Source of the DNA: Thiosulfatihalobacter marinus
GTDB lineage: Bacteria; Pseudomonadota; Alphaproteobacteria; Rhodobacterales; Rhodobacteraceae
Length of the DNA: 64,000 nucleotides
Direction of reading: 5' to 3'
Assembly: GCF_016019955.1 (NCBI RefSeq)
Contig: NZ_JAECRZ010000012.1
Location: 1-64,000, forward strand
Of the stretch, positions 50,337-59,474 are shown one piece after another. Under the pieces are notes generated by a model. It had not been told where the DNA came from. It was given only the letters and a program-made list of their open reading frames with translations, and did not search any database. Position 1 is the stretch's first letter. The number at the start of each line of letters is the position of its first letter. The position numbers and the translations under genes are program-made.

Positions 50337-51779
50337 ATGGCCGAACAAACCCCTCCCGACCTTCAGGACCGTCTCGACCAGTTCAGCCAGCGCGGCAAGT
50401 CCAAGCCCCGCGGAAACAGCCTCGGGGTCGGCGCGCTCGCGGCCGCCCTCGCCCTTGGCGGGGCCGGGGTCGCGTATTTTCTGGCCACCGGTCTGCAGGA
50501 AGGTGACAGTGCGCTTGAGACCTCCGATGTCGAGACCTTTCAGGACCGCCGCCCCGGCTCCGGCGGGCGGCTGAAGTTTCCGCCCGACGAGACCGAGCAA
50601 CGGGTCAATGACGCACTGATCGCCGTCGAGGAAGCGCTCGACGTGCCCGCCGCCCCTGCCCCGGAACCGAGCGCCGAGGTGCTGGCCGAAATCGCCAAGC
50701 TCCGCGAAGCCCTCGCCGCCAGCCAGGCTGCCCGCAACTCGGAAATCCAATCCGCTGTCGCGGACCTGCGCGAGGCCTTCGACGAGCAAAAGGCCGCGCT
50801 CGAAGCAACGCTCGCCGCAAAGGAAACCGAGCTGGCAAACCTCCAACGCCAGACCGAGACTCGCATCGAGGGGCTGCAGGCCATGCTCGATGCCGAACGG
50901 GCGCAGCGCGAGGGGCTTGAGGCCGAGCTCGATCGCGAAGGGGTGATCGCCGATCAGCGCCTTCTCGAACAACGCCGGCGTCAGGAAGAGGAGCAGCGTC
51001 TGCGCGAGGCCGAACGCATCGCCGAGGAGCTTCTGACTGCCCAGATCAAATCCCCCGCCGTGGTCTATGCGGACGGTCCACGTGGTGGTGCGAGTGGCGC
51101 GGCGGTGGCCGATCCTGCCGCCGCTGGCGCAAGTGGACCGGCCCTCTCGGGCAACGAGCAGTTCTTGCAGAGTGCGCGACCGCTCGAGGTGCAGGAGGCC
51201 GCCCGCCTCATCCATCCCGAACGCACGCTGACCCAAGGATCCGTCATCCAGGCGGCGCTGCAAACCGCTATTAACAGCGATCTGCCCGGCTCCGTTGTCG
51301 CGGTGGTCTCCGAGCCGGTGCTGGCGTTTTCCGGAGACCGGATCCTGATCCCCCGGGGCTCCCGCCTTTTTGGCCAATACCGCTCCGGGATCGAAATGCA
51401 CCAGAAGCGCATCCTGATCCTTTGGACCCGCGTCCTGACCCCGGACGGCACCTCGATGGAAATCGCCGCTGTGGGCGGCGACCAGCTTGGCCGCTCGGGC
51501 CTCACTGGTCTCGTCGACACCAAGTTTGCCGAGCGCTTCGGCGGGGCGGCGCTGATTTCCGTGATCGGGGCGGCGCCTGCCGTGGCGGCGGAGAGTGCCA
51601 ACAACGAGACGACAAGCATTGTCCTGGGCGATGTCAGCAGCGACCTGCAGGACGCTGTCGGGTCGGTCATCGCCGATCAGGTCTCGATCGCGCCGACGAT
51701 CTATGTCGATCAGGGCGCCTCGGTCACCGTGCTCGTGGACCGGGATGTGGTGATCTACGGGGGTTCCGGTTCACAATGA
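50337..51779 (+). CDS. virB10: VirB10-family core complex protein
   Basis: A 480-residue protein with a cytosolic start, one membrane helix (VGALAAALALGGAGVAYFLATGL), a long Ala/Glu-rich coiled coil (about 90-230) and the C-terminal TrbI beta-barrel domain (LTQGSVIQAALQTAINSDLPGSVVAVVSEPVLAFSGDRILIPRGSRLFGQYRSG). It spans both membranes and senses ATP use. The coiled coil is longer than in the A. tumefaciens protein (377 residues). Confidence 0.95.
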   Translation: MAEQTPPDLQDRLDQFSQRGKSKPRGNSLGVGALAAALALGGAGVAYFLATGLQEGDSALETSDVETFQDRRPGSGGRLKFPPDETEQRVNDALIAVEEALDVPAAPAPEPSAEVLAEIAKLREALAASQAARNSEIQSAVADLREAFDEQKAALEATLAAKETELANLQRQTETRIEGLQAMLDAERAQREGLEAELDREGVIADQRLLEQRRRQEEEQRLREAERIAEELLTAQIKSPAVVYADGPRGGASGAAVADPAAAGASGPALSGNEQFLQSARPLEVQEAARLIHPERTLTQGSVIQAALQTAINSDLPGSVVAVVSEPVLAFSGDRILIPRGSRLFGQYRSGIEMHQKRILILWTRVLTPDGTSMEIAAVGGDQLGRSGLTGLVDTKFAERFGGAALISVIGAAPAVAAESANNETTSIVLGDVSSDLQDAVGSVIADQVSIAPTIYVDQGASVTVLVDRDVVIYGGSGSQ

Positions 51780-51861
51780 AAAAGAAGCATCAGGTTTCGC
51801 GTTCGAGCCGCAGGCGAGAGGCAGCGAAACCAGGTTCAATATTACCGGAATCACCGAATTG

Positions 51862-52857
51862 ATGGATCAGGCCTCGCCAGCCTCATACCTCGAGCGTTAT
51901 CTCGACCCGTTCCGCGATCTCCTGCGGCGTGACGACGTGGTCGAGATCGCGATCAACCCCGACGGCAAGGTCTGGCTCGAGGTCGCGGGGGATGCCAGCA
52001 TGCGCCACGAAGGTCAGACCGTGGATCGGACCACAGCCCTCAACATGGCCCAGACCATCGTCGGCGATGCCAAGGCCCGCGTCTCTGAAAAGAACCCCCT
52101 CGTCTCCGGCAAGGTGGAATATGCGGGCCGCCCGCTTCGGGTCCAGGTCGCCGTGCCGCCCGCCATCGATCGCGGTGCCTCGATCACCATTCGCCTCTTC
52201 GCCTCTGGCAGCATTAGGGACTACGCCCCGGCTTATCTCTTCGGCAAGGCCGTCTCGCTCGACGCCCTCCGCGCGGAGAAGATGAAAAACATCGCCAGTC
52301 TAGCGGAGGAGAACCTTGAGGCCGCGCTGCAGACTCTGGTCGAGGCGCGGCTCAACGTCCTGATCAGCGGCGGCACCTCGACCGGGAAGACCACGTTCGC
52401 CCGCCACCTCCTGACCCATGTGAGCGAGCACGAGCGGCTGATCACCATCGAAGACGCTTTTGAGCTCTTCCCCGGCCAGCCCAACACCGTCGCCCTCCTT
52501 GCCGACCGCGGTGCCGGTTCGCAACGCAGCGCCAACGCTCTCCTTCAAGCCTCCCTCCGTATGCGACCTGACCGGATCATCGTCGGCGAGCTGCGCGGTG
52601 CCGAGGCCCTGACCTACCTCGAGGCCATCAACACCGGCCATGGCGGGTCGGTTTCCACCATCCACGCGGAAACCGCAGAACTCGCAATCGATCGACTGGC
52701 GATCATGGTGCTGCAGGCCGGCACACCACTGACCTTTGCCGAGGTTCGGGAATACATCCGGAAATCCATCGATGTGATCGTCCAGCTCGGGCGGGCCGAG
52801 GGGAAGCGGGGGATTACGGAGTTCTATCTGCCGGGGTCGAGAAAACTACCGACATAG
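51862..52857 (+). CDS. virB11: VirB11-family secretion ATPase
   Basis: A 331-residue hexameric ATPase from the ATG at 51862. Walker A in GGTSTGKTTFARHLL (about 170-184), Walker B region TIEDAFELF, the His box GHGGSVSTIHAETAELAI and Asp-rich LRMRPDRIIVGELRGAEAL. It drives pilus assembly and substrate entry. It is the last virB gene. No virD4 or relaxase follows, as the defence genes start 258 bp later. Confidence 0.95.
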   Translation: MDQASPASYLERYLDPFRDLLRRDDVVEIAINPDGKVWLEVAGDASMRHEGQTVDRTTALNMAQTIVGDAKARVSEKNPLVSGKVEYAGRPLRVQVAVPPAIDRGASITIRLFASGSIRDYAPAYLFGKAVSLDALRAEKMKNIASLAEENLEAALQTLVEARLNVLISGGTSTGKTTFARHLLTHVSEHERLITIEDAFELFPGQPNTVALLADRGAGSQRSANALLQASLRMRPDRIIVGELRGAEALTYLEAINTGHGGSVSTIHAETAELAIDRLAIMVLQAGTPLTFAEVREYIRKSIDVIVQLGRAEGKRGITEFYLPGSRKLPT

Positions 52858-53115
52858 ACGGCGCGATGCAGCCGTTTGCAACGCTGAACTGAACTTCCGC
52901 AAGGCGAAGTGTAGCGTTCACGCCAAAAGGAGACAGCTGACGTATTATCAACGGGCAGCGGTGACACTCCGGACCTTGGGGCGTTGAAGGAGTATCGCAC
53001 AATTTCTTTGACCGCAGCGCGAAGAAAAACCTAACTATTTGAATTACGTATGATACTCTCTATGCGAGCAGCAGCGGGGTCGGCACAACCACCCTAAAAC
53101 GAAAGGAGGCGACCA
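52858..53115. other. Junction between virB operon and defence island
   Basis: No gene is supported. A -10-like TATGAT lies at 53049-53054, about 62 bp before the hamA start, and could be its promoter; the -35 is unclear. Base composition falls from the GC-rich virB side to a more AT-rich leader near 53020, consistent with an inserted block. Confidence 0.45.
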
Positions 53116-54063
53116 CTGACTCAAGTACTTCCAGAAGATTTGGTTAATATAGTTTCGGGCGATCCAGAAGAGTTGGGTGTTCATCTCCAGCTTGTTAAAC
53201 GGGACGTGCTCTTGAAAGATTGCGTGGCCCGTCTCCACTGTCATTGCCTGACTGTGGATGGGAACGGACGCGTCAAGCCGGAGCGTCTTGCGGAATTTAT
53301 GCGCAACTCAATTATCGATTATGCCGTCCCGAAATCGCGGTTGGATGATGCGCGGGCGCGGGACGCCAGATTCAAGTCCGGAAGCGCGGTTGCAGCCCTG
53401 CACCACGAGGCAATCGGCACTTTTACGGACCTTGCCAATACTGGCGAAGGCGGCGAGATGCTGCTCTTCCTACTCGCAGAGCGCTTTCTCAAGGTTCCTC
53501 AGGTGCTCTGTAAGATGGACCTTAAGACCGACTCTCACATGCACTATCATGGTGCGGACGGCGTCTATGCTTCCGTAAACGAAAACGGCCTTCTCAAACT
53601 TTTCTGGGGCGAGTCAAAGGTGTATGGCGACCCTACAGCGGCCATAAGAGATTGCCTTTCATCACTTGCCCCTTTCCTCGTGGAGACGGACCACGAAGGC
53701 GCTGATCGCGAGCGGGATCTCGTGCTCCTCAGCGACAAAGCCGATCTCAGTGATCCGGAACTTACGGCCGCATTCCGGAAATATTTCGACCGAACCTCAC
53801 CGCTATCGAACAGGGTCGAATATTGCGGGATCGCGCTTATCGCCTTCGATGCGGATTTCTATCCGAAAGATGATGCAAAAGGCATCGGGGAGGACATCCT
53901 GAAGGCGGCGAATGACGAAATGGAAAAATGGGTGAAGAATGTAAAGAACAGACTATCGGTGGAGAAACTCGACAAATTCGACATTCAGTTTTTCTGTGTG
54001 CCAGTGCCTTCGGCGGATGGGTTTCGCGCATCGTTCCTTAAGGCGCTGGGTATTAAGAAATGA
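53116..54063 (+). CDS. hamA: HamA: DUF1837-family nuclease of a Hachiman defence system
   Basis: HamA is the nuclease of Hachiman and cleaves DNA when released by the HamB helicase. The protein (315 residues) reads as DUF1837: GTFTDLANTGEGGEMLLFLLAERFLKVPQVLCKMDLKTDSHMHYHGADGVYASV and LKLFWGESKVYGD, the latter supplying the E-x-K of a PD-(D/E)xK active site. The start is a problem. AAAGGAGG (53102-53109) stands six bases before an in-frame CTG (53116), with no ATG or GTG nearby; a TTG at 53140 lacks a binding site. I therefore call CTG, a rare start. It overlaps hamB by 4 bp. Confidence 0.85.
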   Translation: MTQVLPEDLVNIVSGDPEELGVHLQLVKRDVLLKDCVARLHCHCLTVDGNGRVKPERLAEFMRNSIIDYAVPKSRLDDARARDARFKSGSAVAALHHEAIGTFTDLANTGEGGEMLLFLLAERFLKVPQVLCKMDLKTDSHMHYHGADGVYASVNENGLLKLFWGESKVYGDPTAAIRDCLSSLAPFLVETDHEGADRERDLVLLSDKADLSDPELTAAFRKYFDRTSPLSNRVEYCGIALIAFDADFYPKDDAKGIGEDILKAANDEMEKWVKNVKNRLSVEKLDKFDIQFFCVPVPSADGFRASFLKALGIKK

Positions 54064-56681
54064 AAGATACCGAACTCTTTGATTGGCTGTCGGGTGAGGC
54101 GCTTCGTGATGATATTATCAGGTTGACTCAGATCACAGTGGCGACTGAGATAACAAATCTGGACGCAATCCATGAATCCGCTGACCCAAAGAAGAGCTTT
54201 GACTGGCAGCAGCTTCTTTTGGCCGGAAGCCTTTTGGCCAGATCAACCGAACGAACGCATCAGGAGGCGGCGCTGCGGATCGCAACCGCTGCCGTCACAC
54301 TCGAAACTTCGCCGGAAGTGCGGGATGCGGGGGCTGTCCTCCTCGAAAAGCTGTCCAATCGCAGGTCCGTCGAGCTGGCAATACTGCGAAACCGGATCGC
54401 TCCCGATCTTGAGGGCAGACTGGGCGTGTCGATGCGCCTTGAAGCCAACAGAAGACGTTTCGAGGACTCGATACTCCTTGAATCGAGCGGAAAATGGATA
54501 GGCGTCAACGATTTTCAGAAAGAACTATGGGCGGGCGCCTCTTCCGGCGCCGGCTGGCTTTCAGCGTCCGCGCCAACCGCGTCCGGAAAAACTTACCTCG
54601 TTTTGCAGTGGCTGCTCGATCACGTTCGCACGAGCAAGACAAAGATCGCCGTTTACCTTGCCCCAACCCGGGCTTTGGTGAGTGAGATTGAACTCAGTCT
54701 GAAGGAGCTATGTCAGTCGGACACCGGCATCGAGATCACGTCGCTACCGCTGACGGAAGTTTATTTCTCATCTACGACGGGAGACAAGAAAGCCGTCTTC
54801 GTATTCACGCAGGAGCGTTTGCACCTGCTTGTCAATCTTCTCGGGGAGGACTTCAGTGTAGACCTTCTCATTGTTGATGAAGCGCACAAGATCGGAGACA
54901 ATCAGCGTGGTGTAATACTGCAGGATGCAATCGAGCGGGTGTCTCGGCAGAACCCGATGATGAAGGTCGTGTTTGTAAGTCCTTCGACACAAAATCCCGG
55001 AGAACTGCTTGAGGATGCGCCGAACGATATGCCGAAAACGTCGGTCAATACCGATATGCCAACCGTTCTGCAGAACGTGATCCTAGCCGAGCAAGTGCCT
55101 CGGAAGCCCAAGGAGTGGTCGCTGGACCTTGTCTGGGGCGATTCACCCATACCACTGGGCACGCTTAAACTGTCAAACAAGCCTGCGGGCCTGAAAAAAA
55201 GGCTGGCGTTTATCGCAGCGGCGGCAGGCGGTCGCGGCGGCACACTGGTTTACTGCAACGGCGCGGCTGAAGCGGAGGACGTCGCGCTCCTTATCAGCCA
55301 GTTGGAAGGCTCGGAGAAGACAGATGATCAGGAATTGCTGGACCTGGCTGATCTGGCCCGCAAAGGGGTCCACCGTAATTATCAGCTCGCGCCGCTGGTC
55401 GAACGTGGTGTCGCTTTTCACTATGGAAACATGCCCTCTCTCATCCGCACCGAGGTTGAGAGGCTGTTCCGCGACGGCAAGATAAGATTTCTTGCCTGCA
55501 CCTCGACGCTGATTGAAGGAGTAAATCTCTCTTGCAGGACCATCGTTGTGCGCGGTCCCCGGAAGGGCCGTGGGAACCCGATGGAGCCGCACGACTTCTG
55601 GAACCTCGCGGGACGGGCCGGTCGCTGGGGAAACGAATTCCAAGGCAATATTATCTGTATCGATCCAAAGGATGAAAAAGCATGGCCCGTCGGCGTGCCG
55701 AAGCGCTCACGCTACCCGATCAAGAGAGAAACTGACGTCGTTATATCTTCCACCGATGAACTGGCTGCGTATCTTGAGAACAGAAACATCGACTCTTTGG
55801 CCGATCTTGCGCAAGGCGAAGAATTCGAGCAGGTCGGGGCTTACCTCCTCAATACATATATTCGTCTTGGTACGCTTTCCGATGCCGCATTTGCGAAACG
55901 GCATTCTCCAGATGCGCTCCGGAAACTCGATAGAAGCCTCGAAGGTATTTCGGCGCTGATCAATATTACGCAGGATGTTCTAGTAAGACATCCAGGCGTC
56001 AGCGCGGTGGGCCTGCAGCGTTTGCTGGAAGCTTTTCGAAAGTACGAAGGCAATATCGAAAATCTGCTGCTCGCGCCTTCGGAAAGCGTCGATGCGTACG
56101 ACAGGTACGTCACCGTCATGCGACGGATTAACGCAAATTTGTATCCTGTCTTCCTGCCAGACAGTCTCATTCCCCTGCACGCGCTCGTGGTTGTCGAGTG
56201 GCTGAAAGGATTGTCTTTGGCTGCAATTATCAGGAAGCGTATAGAGTATCAGCAACGAAACAACAGATCGTTCAAGCTTCCAGTGCTCATTCGCGAAACG
56301 ATGAGCATGGTGGAAGAGACAGCAAGATTCAAGGCACCGAAGTATATTTCCGCCTATATGGATGTCCTCCGCCTGTTCTTGACTGAAGCCGAGCGCGAGG
56401 ACCTGATTGATGAAGACTTTGACATCGGGATAGCGCTTGAGTTTGGCGTCTCCAGCATCACGCTTCTCTCATTAATGGAACTAGGGCTTTCCCGCATGTC
56501 TGCGGTGGCCTTGTATGAGAAGATTGCGCGCGACGATCTGGACAAGGAAGGTTGCCTGGCCTGGATTAATCAGCATGGCCCGAATTTCGCCGGGATGGAC
56601 CTGCCTAACCTTATCGTCAGGGAAACGCTGCAGGTATCGGGCCTTGATGATCCGGAAGCGGGCCACGAATTCAGCGAATAG
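54060..56681 (+). CDS. hamB: HamB: DEAD/DEAH helicase of a Hachiman defence system
   Basis: An 873-residue superfamily 2 helicase. Walker A APTASGKT (171-178), Ia-like YLAPTRAL, DEAH box in IVDEAHKIGD (273-276), FVSPST (motif III), LACTSTLIEGVNL (motif V) and HDFWNLAGRAGRWG (motif VI, about 511-524). The C-terminal about 300 residues are specific to this family. HamB holds HamA inactive and surveys DNA ends. Both genes look intact. The start overlaps the hamA stop (ATGA), so they are translated together. Confidence 0.88.
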   Translation: MKDTELFDWLSGEALRDDIIRLTQITVATEITNLDAIHESADPKKSFDWQQLLLAGSLLARSTERTHQEAALRIATAAVTLETSPEVRDAGAVLLEKLSNRRSVELAILRNRIAPDLEGRLGVSMRLEANRRRFEDSILLESSGKWIGVNDFQKELWAGASSGAGWLSASAPTASGKTYLVLQWLLDHVRTSKTKIAVYLAPTRALVSEIELSLKELCQSDTGIEITSLPLTEVYFSSTTGDKKAVFVFTQERLHLLVNLLGEDFSVDLLIVDEAHKIGDNQRGVILQDAIERVSRQNPMMKVVFVSPSTQNPGELLEDAPNDMPKTSVNTDMPTVLQNVILAEQVPRKPKEWSLDLVWGDSPIPLGTLKLSNKPAGLKKRLAFIAAAAGGRGGTLVYCNGAAEAEDVALLISQLEGSEKTDDQELLDLADLARKGVHRNYQLAPLVERGVAFHYGNMPSLIRTEVERLFRDGKIRFLACTSTLIEGVNLSCRTIVVRGPRKGRGNPMEPHDFWNLAGRAGRWGNEFQGNIICIDPKDEKAWPVGVPKRSRYPIKRETDVVISSTDELAAYLENRNIDSLADLAQGEEFEQVGAYLLNTYIRLGTLSDAAFAKRHSPDALRKLDRSLEGISALINITQDVLVRHPGVSAVGLQRLLEAFRKYEGNIENLLLAPSESVDAYDRYVTVMRRINANLYPVFLPDSLIPLHALVVVEWLKGLSLAAIIRKRIEYQQRNNRSFKLPVLIRETMSMVEETARFKAPKYISAYMDVLRLFLTEAEREDLIDEDFDIGIALEFGVSSITLLSLMELGLSRMSAVALYEKIARDDLDKEGCLAWINQHGPNFAGMDLPNLIVRETLQVSGLDDPEAGHEFSE

Positions 56682-56700
56682 AGTAGAGAGGAAGCGATTA

Positions 56701-56834
56701 TGCCCGCAAAGCCAGTAGAGATCGGATCGCTCTCATTCGCGAGGAAAGGAGACGCAAACGACTTTTTTAGGGATATGCTGTACAAATATGAACTGGGTGA
56801 CAAGGTAACCAATGAAGACGCCGAAATACTAACG
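56701..56834 (+). pseudogene. DUF3223-like gene, cut after 45 codons by an IS21 element
   Basis: Twenty bases after hamB an AGAGGAAG site precedes an ATG (56701). The product begins MPAKPVEIGSLSFARKG and continues DFFRDMLYKYELGDKV with EDAEIL. This matches the start of DUF3223 (DCL-type) proteins, which contain a xFFRDMLYRY box. At 56835 the insertion sequence begins and the frame stops two codons later. The rest of the gene is not found on the other side of the element, so it was probably lost by a deletion. Confidence 0.65.
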
Positions 56835-56906
56835 TGTTGATTTCCACCGAGAACTGACCCGGGTTTTCCATCGAGAACTGACCCACCTCTGATTATGAAT
56901 TTTGGG

Positions 56907-57701
56907 TCAGTCTTCGGTCAAGACATGACTTGCCTCCTTCTTTTTTCTGGCCGCTGTGGCGGAGCTGGCTTTGAAGCGGAAGCTGTCGTTTCCGGTCTCC
57001 AGGATGTGGCAGCGATGCGTGAGACGATCGAGCAGTGCAGTTGTCATCTTTGCATCCCCGAACACGCTGGCCCATTCGCTGAAGCTGAGGTTGGTTGTGA
57101 TGATGACACTGGTGCGCTCGTAAAGCTTGCTCAGCAGATGGAAGAGTAGCGCCCCGCCAGATGCGCTGAACGGCAGGTAGCCCAGTTCATCGAGGATCAC
57201 GAGATCGAGGCGCGTCAGGCTCTCGGCAAGCTGTCCAGCCTTTCCCTTTGCCTTCTCCTGTTCGAGCGTGTTGACGAGTTCGATGGTCGAGAAGAAGCGG
57301 ACCTTACGCCGGTGGTGCTCGATGGCCTGGATGCCGATTGCGGTAGCGACATGGGTTTTGCCCGTTCCCGGCCCGCCGATCAGCACGATGTTCTGTGCCC
57401 CGTCCATAAACTCACAGCGATGCAACTGGCGGACTGTGGCCTCATTGATCTCGCTGGCGGCGAAGTCGAAGCCGGAGAGATCCTTGTAGGCAGGGAAGCG
57501 CGCAGCCTTCATGTGATAGGCAATGGAGCGCACCTCGCGTTCCGCCAATTCAGCCTTCAGCAACTGGGACAGGATTGGCACAGCAGCCTCGAAGGCGGGC
57601 GCGCCCTGCTCGATCAGATCGGTGATGGCTTGTGCCATCCCATACATCTTCAGGCTGCGCAGCATGATGACGATGGCGCCACTGGCAGGATCATGACGCA
57701 T
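56907..57701 (-). CDS. istB: IS21-family helper ATPase IstB
   Basis: A 264-residue DnaC/DnaA-like AAA+ ATPase. Walker [16 protein letters not shown] near residues 113-127, Walker [15 protein letters not shown] and [46 protein letters not shown]. It selects target DNA for IstA. The start overlaps the istA stop by 11 bp. The protein appears intact. Confidence 0.95.
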   Translation of the reverse strand: MRHDPASGAIVIMLRSLKMYGMAQAITDLIEQGAPAFEAAVPILSQLLKAELAEREVRSIAYHMKAARFPAYKDLSGFDFAASEINEATVRQLHRCEFMDGAQNIVLIGGPGTGKTHVATAIGIQAIEHHRRKVRFFSTIELVNTLEQEKAKGKAGQLAESLTRLDLVILDELGYLPFSASGGALLFHLLSKLYERTSVIITTNLSFSEWASVFGDAKMTTALLDRLTHRCHILETGNDSFRFKASSATAARKKKEASHVLTED

Positions 57702-59223
57702 GGCGGCCTCCGGTGTTCCGGGCTCTCAGGCCATCATAGCGTTCGACATTGGCCTTGGGTTCGCGGTGCAGGATCAGAGACTGGGGCGTGTCGATGTCCG
57801 GCCCTTCAGTGGTCTTGCCGTCAATCAGCCGGTGCAGGATGTTTAGCACGTGCGTCTTGGTCGGCACGCCCTCAGCCAGAGCCTGCTCCACGGCCTTCAA
57901 CACGGCCTGTTCATCGTGATGCAAGACAAGCGCCAGGATCTCGACCATCTCCCGATCTCCACCCGGGCGGCGCAGCATCTTCTCCTGCAGTTGCCTGAAG
58001 CCGGGTGGCAACTCTGCAAAGGGTGCCCCATTCCGTAGCGCACCGGGCTTGCGCTGGATGACGGCCAGATAATGCCGCCAATCGTAGATCGTGCGCGGTG
58101 GGAGGTGGTGGCTACGCTCGATCACACGGGTATGTTCGCACAGGATGTTGCCCTCGGCCGCCACGACCAGCCGGTCAGGATAGATCCGCAAGCTGACGGG
58201 CCGGTTGGCAAATGAAGCAGGCACGCTGTAGCGATTGCGCTCGAAGCTGATCAGGCACGTCGGCGAGACGCGCTTGCTCTGTTCGACAAACCCGTCAAAA
58301 GCGGGCGGCAAGGCCATCAGCGCAGCCTGTTCCGCCGCCCAGACATCAGCGATCGAGCCAGAAAGCGTGCCGTGAGGGATCTCGCGCCAGAGTTCCAGAC
58401 AGCGCTGTTCCAGCCAGGCGTTCAGCGCTGCGAGATCGGGGAAGTCCGGTATCGGTTGCCACAGGCGCGGCCGGGCATCCTGAACGTTCTTCTCAACCTG
58501 GCCTTTCTCCCAGCCCGCAGCCGGATTGCAGAACTCAGGTTCATAGACGTAGTGGTTCGCCATGGCGAGGAAGCGCATGTTGACCTGGCGCTCCTTGCCG
58601 CGACCAACCCGATCTACGGCTGTCTTCATGTTGTCATAGATGCCGCGCTCCGGCACGCCGCCAAGGACGCGGAACCCATGCCAATGGGCATCGAACAGCA
58701 TCTCATGTGTCTGCAGCAGATAGGCCCGAACAAGAAACGCCCTGCTATGTGACAGCTTGATATGTGCCACCTGAAGCTTCGTGCGCTCGCCGCCCAGAAT
58801 GGCATAATCCTCGCTCCAGTCGAATTGGAAGGCCTCACCCGGGCGGAACAGGAGCGGGACGAATGTGCCGCGACCTGTCGTCTGCTGCTCTCGCTGGCGA
58901 TCTGCGCGCCACTCCCGGGCGAAGGCCGCCACGCGATTGTAGGATCCGGTGAAGCCGAGCGCGACCAGATCAGCATGCATCCGCTTCAGGGACCGCCGTT
59001 GCTTACGCGACTTCCCCGCCTCGGTCTTCAACCAGCCTGCCAGCTTGTCGGCAAAAGGATCGAGCTTGCTGGGCCGCTCCGGCGTCGAAAAGGAAGGCTC
59101 GATCGCCCCCGCGTTCAGATACTTCTTGATCGTATTGCGCGACAGACCAGTCCGTCGGGCAATCTCCCGGATCGGGAGGCCATGCCGCAAACGCAGCTTC
59201 CGTATAATGTTCAAAAGTCCCAT
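57691..59223 (-). CDS. istA: IS21-family transposase IstA
   Basis: A 510-residue DDE transposase from the ATG at 59223. N-terminal HTH ([30 protein letters not shown]), integrase core with [13 protein letters not shown] (first Asp), [14 protein letters not shown] (second Asp) and the Glu in [19 protein letters not shown], then the C-terminal beta domain ([18 protein letters not shown]). It appears intact, so the element may still move. Confidence 0.95.
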   Translation of the reverse strand: MGLLNIIRKLRLRHGLPIREIARRTGLSRNTIKKYLNAGAIEPSFSTPERPSKLDPFADKLAGWLKTEAGKSRKQRRSLKRMHADLVALGFTGSYNRVAAFAREWRADRQREQQTTGRGTFVPLLFRPGEAFQFDWSEDYAILGGERTKLQVAHIKLSHSRAFLVRAYLLQTHEMLFDAHWHGFRVLGGVPERGIYDNMKTAVDRVGRGKERQVNMRFLAMANHYVYEPEFCNPAAGWEKGQVEKNVQDARPRLWQPIPDFPDLAALNAWLEQRCLELWREIPHGTLSGSIADVWAAEQAALMALPPAFDGFVEQSKRVSPTCLISFERNRYSVPASFANRPVSLRIYPDRLVVAAEGNILCEHTRVIERSHHLPPRTIYDWRHYLAVIQRKPGALRNGAPFAELPPGFRQLQEKMLRRPGGDREMVEILALVLHHDEQAVLKAVEQALAEGVPTKTHVLNILHRLIDGKTTEGPDIDTPQSLILHREPKANVERYDGLRARNTGGRHAS

Positions 59224-59474
59224 GTGGATCACTCCGTTGCCCCCCTGCGCTCGTCGCGTGGGGGAAGGGTCACATGGGTCAATTCTCAATGGAAATTAGG
59301 ACGCTAACCGGGTCAGTTCTCGGTGGAAATCAACATGTATCCCAGCTTCAAGGACCAGTCCCACGGATTTACGGCTCTGCGTTGCATCTTTGATTTTCCT
59401 TTGTTGATTTCGATAAGAAAGCCCTATTGCCAATAAGTGCCAAATTTTGTCACCATATGTGCTAGAGTGGCAAA

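Larger units (their letters stand above)
56835..59335 (-). mobile_element. IS21-family insertion sequence
   Basis: The 26-bp ends are perfect inverted repeats beginning TGTTGATTTCCACCGAGAAC at 56835 and ending at 59335. Length 2501 bp. A second, imperfect copy of the repeat (TTCCATCGAGAACTGACCC) lies just inside the left end and another inside the right end, which is typical of IS21 with several transposase-binding sites. It encodes IstA and IstB. No target duplication is seen, so one flank was deleted or recombined. Confidence 0.95.

Noticed and set aside
51776-51862. A 28-codon frame between virB10 and virB11
   Set aside because: It overlaps the end of virB10 and has no visible function; I treat it as spacer.
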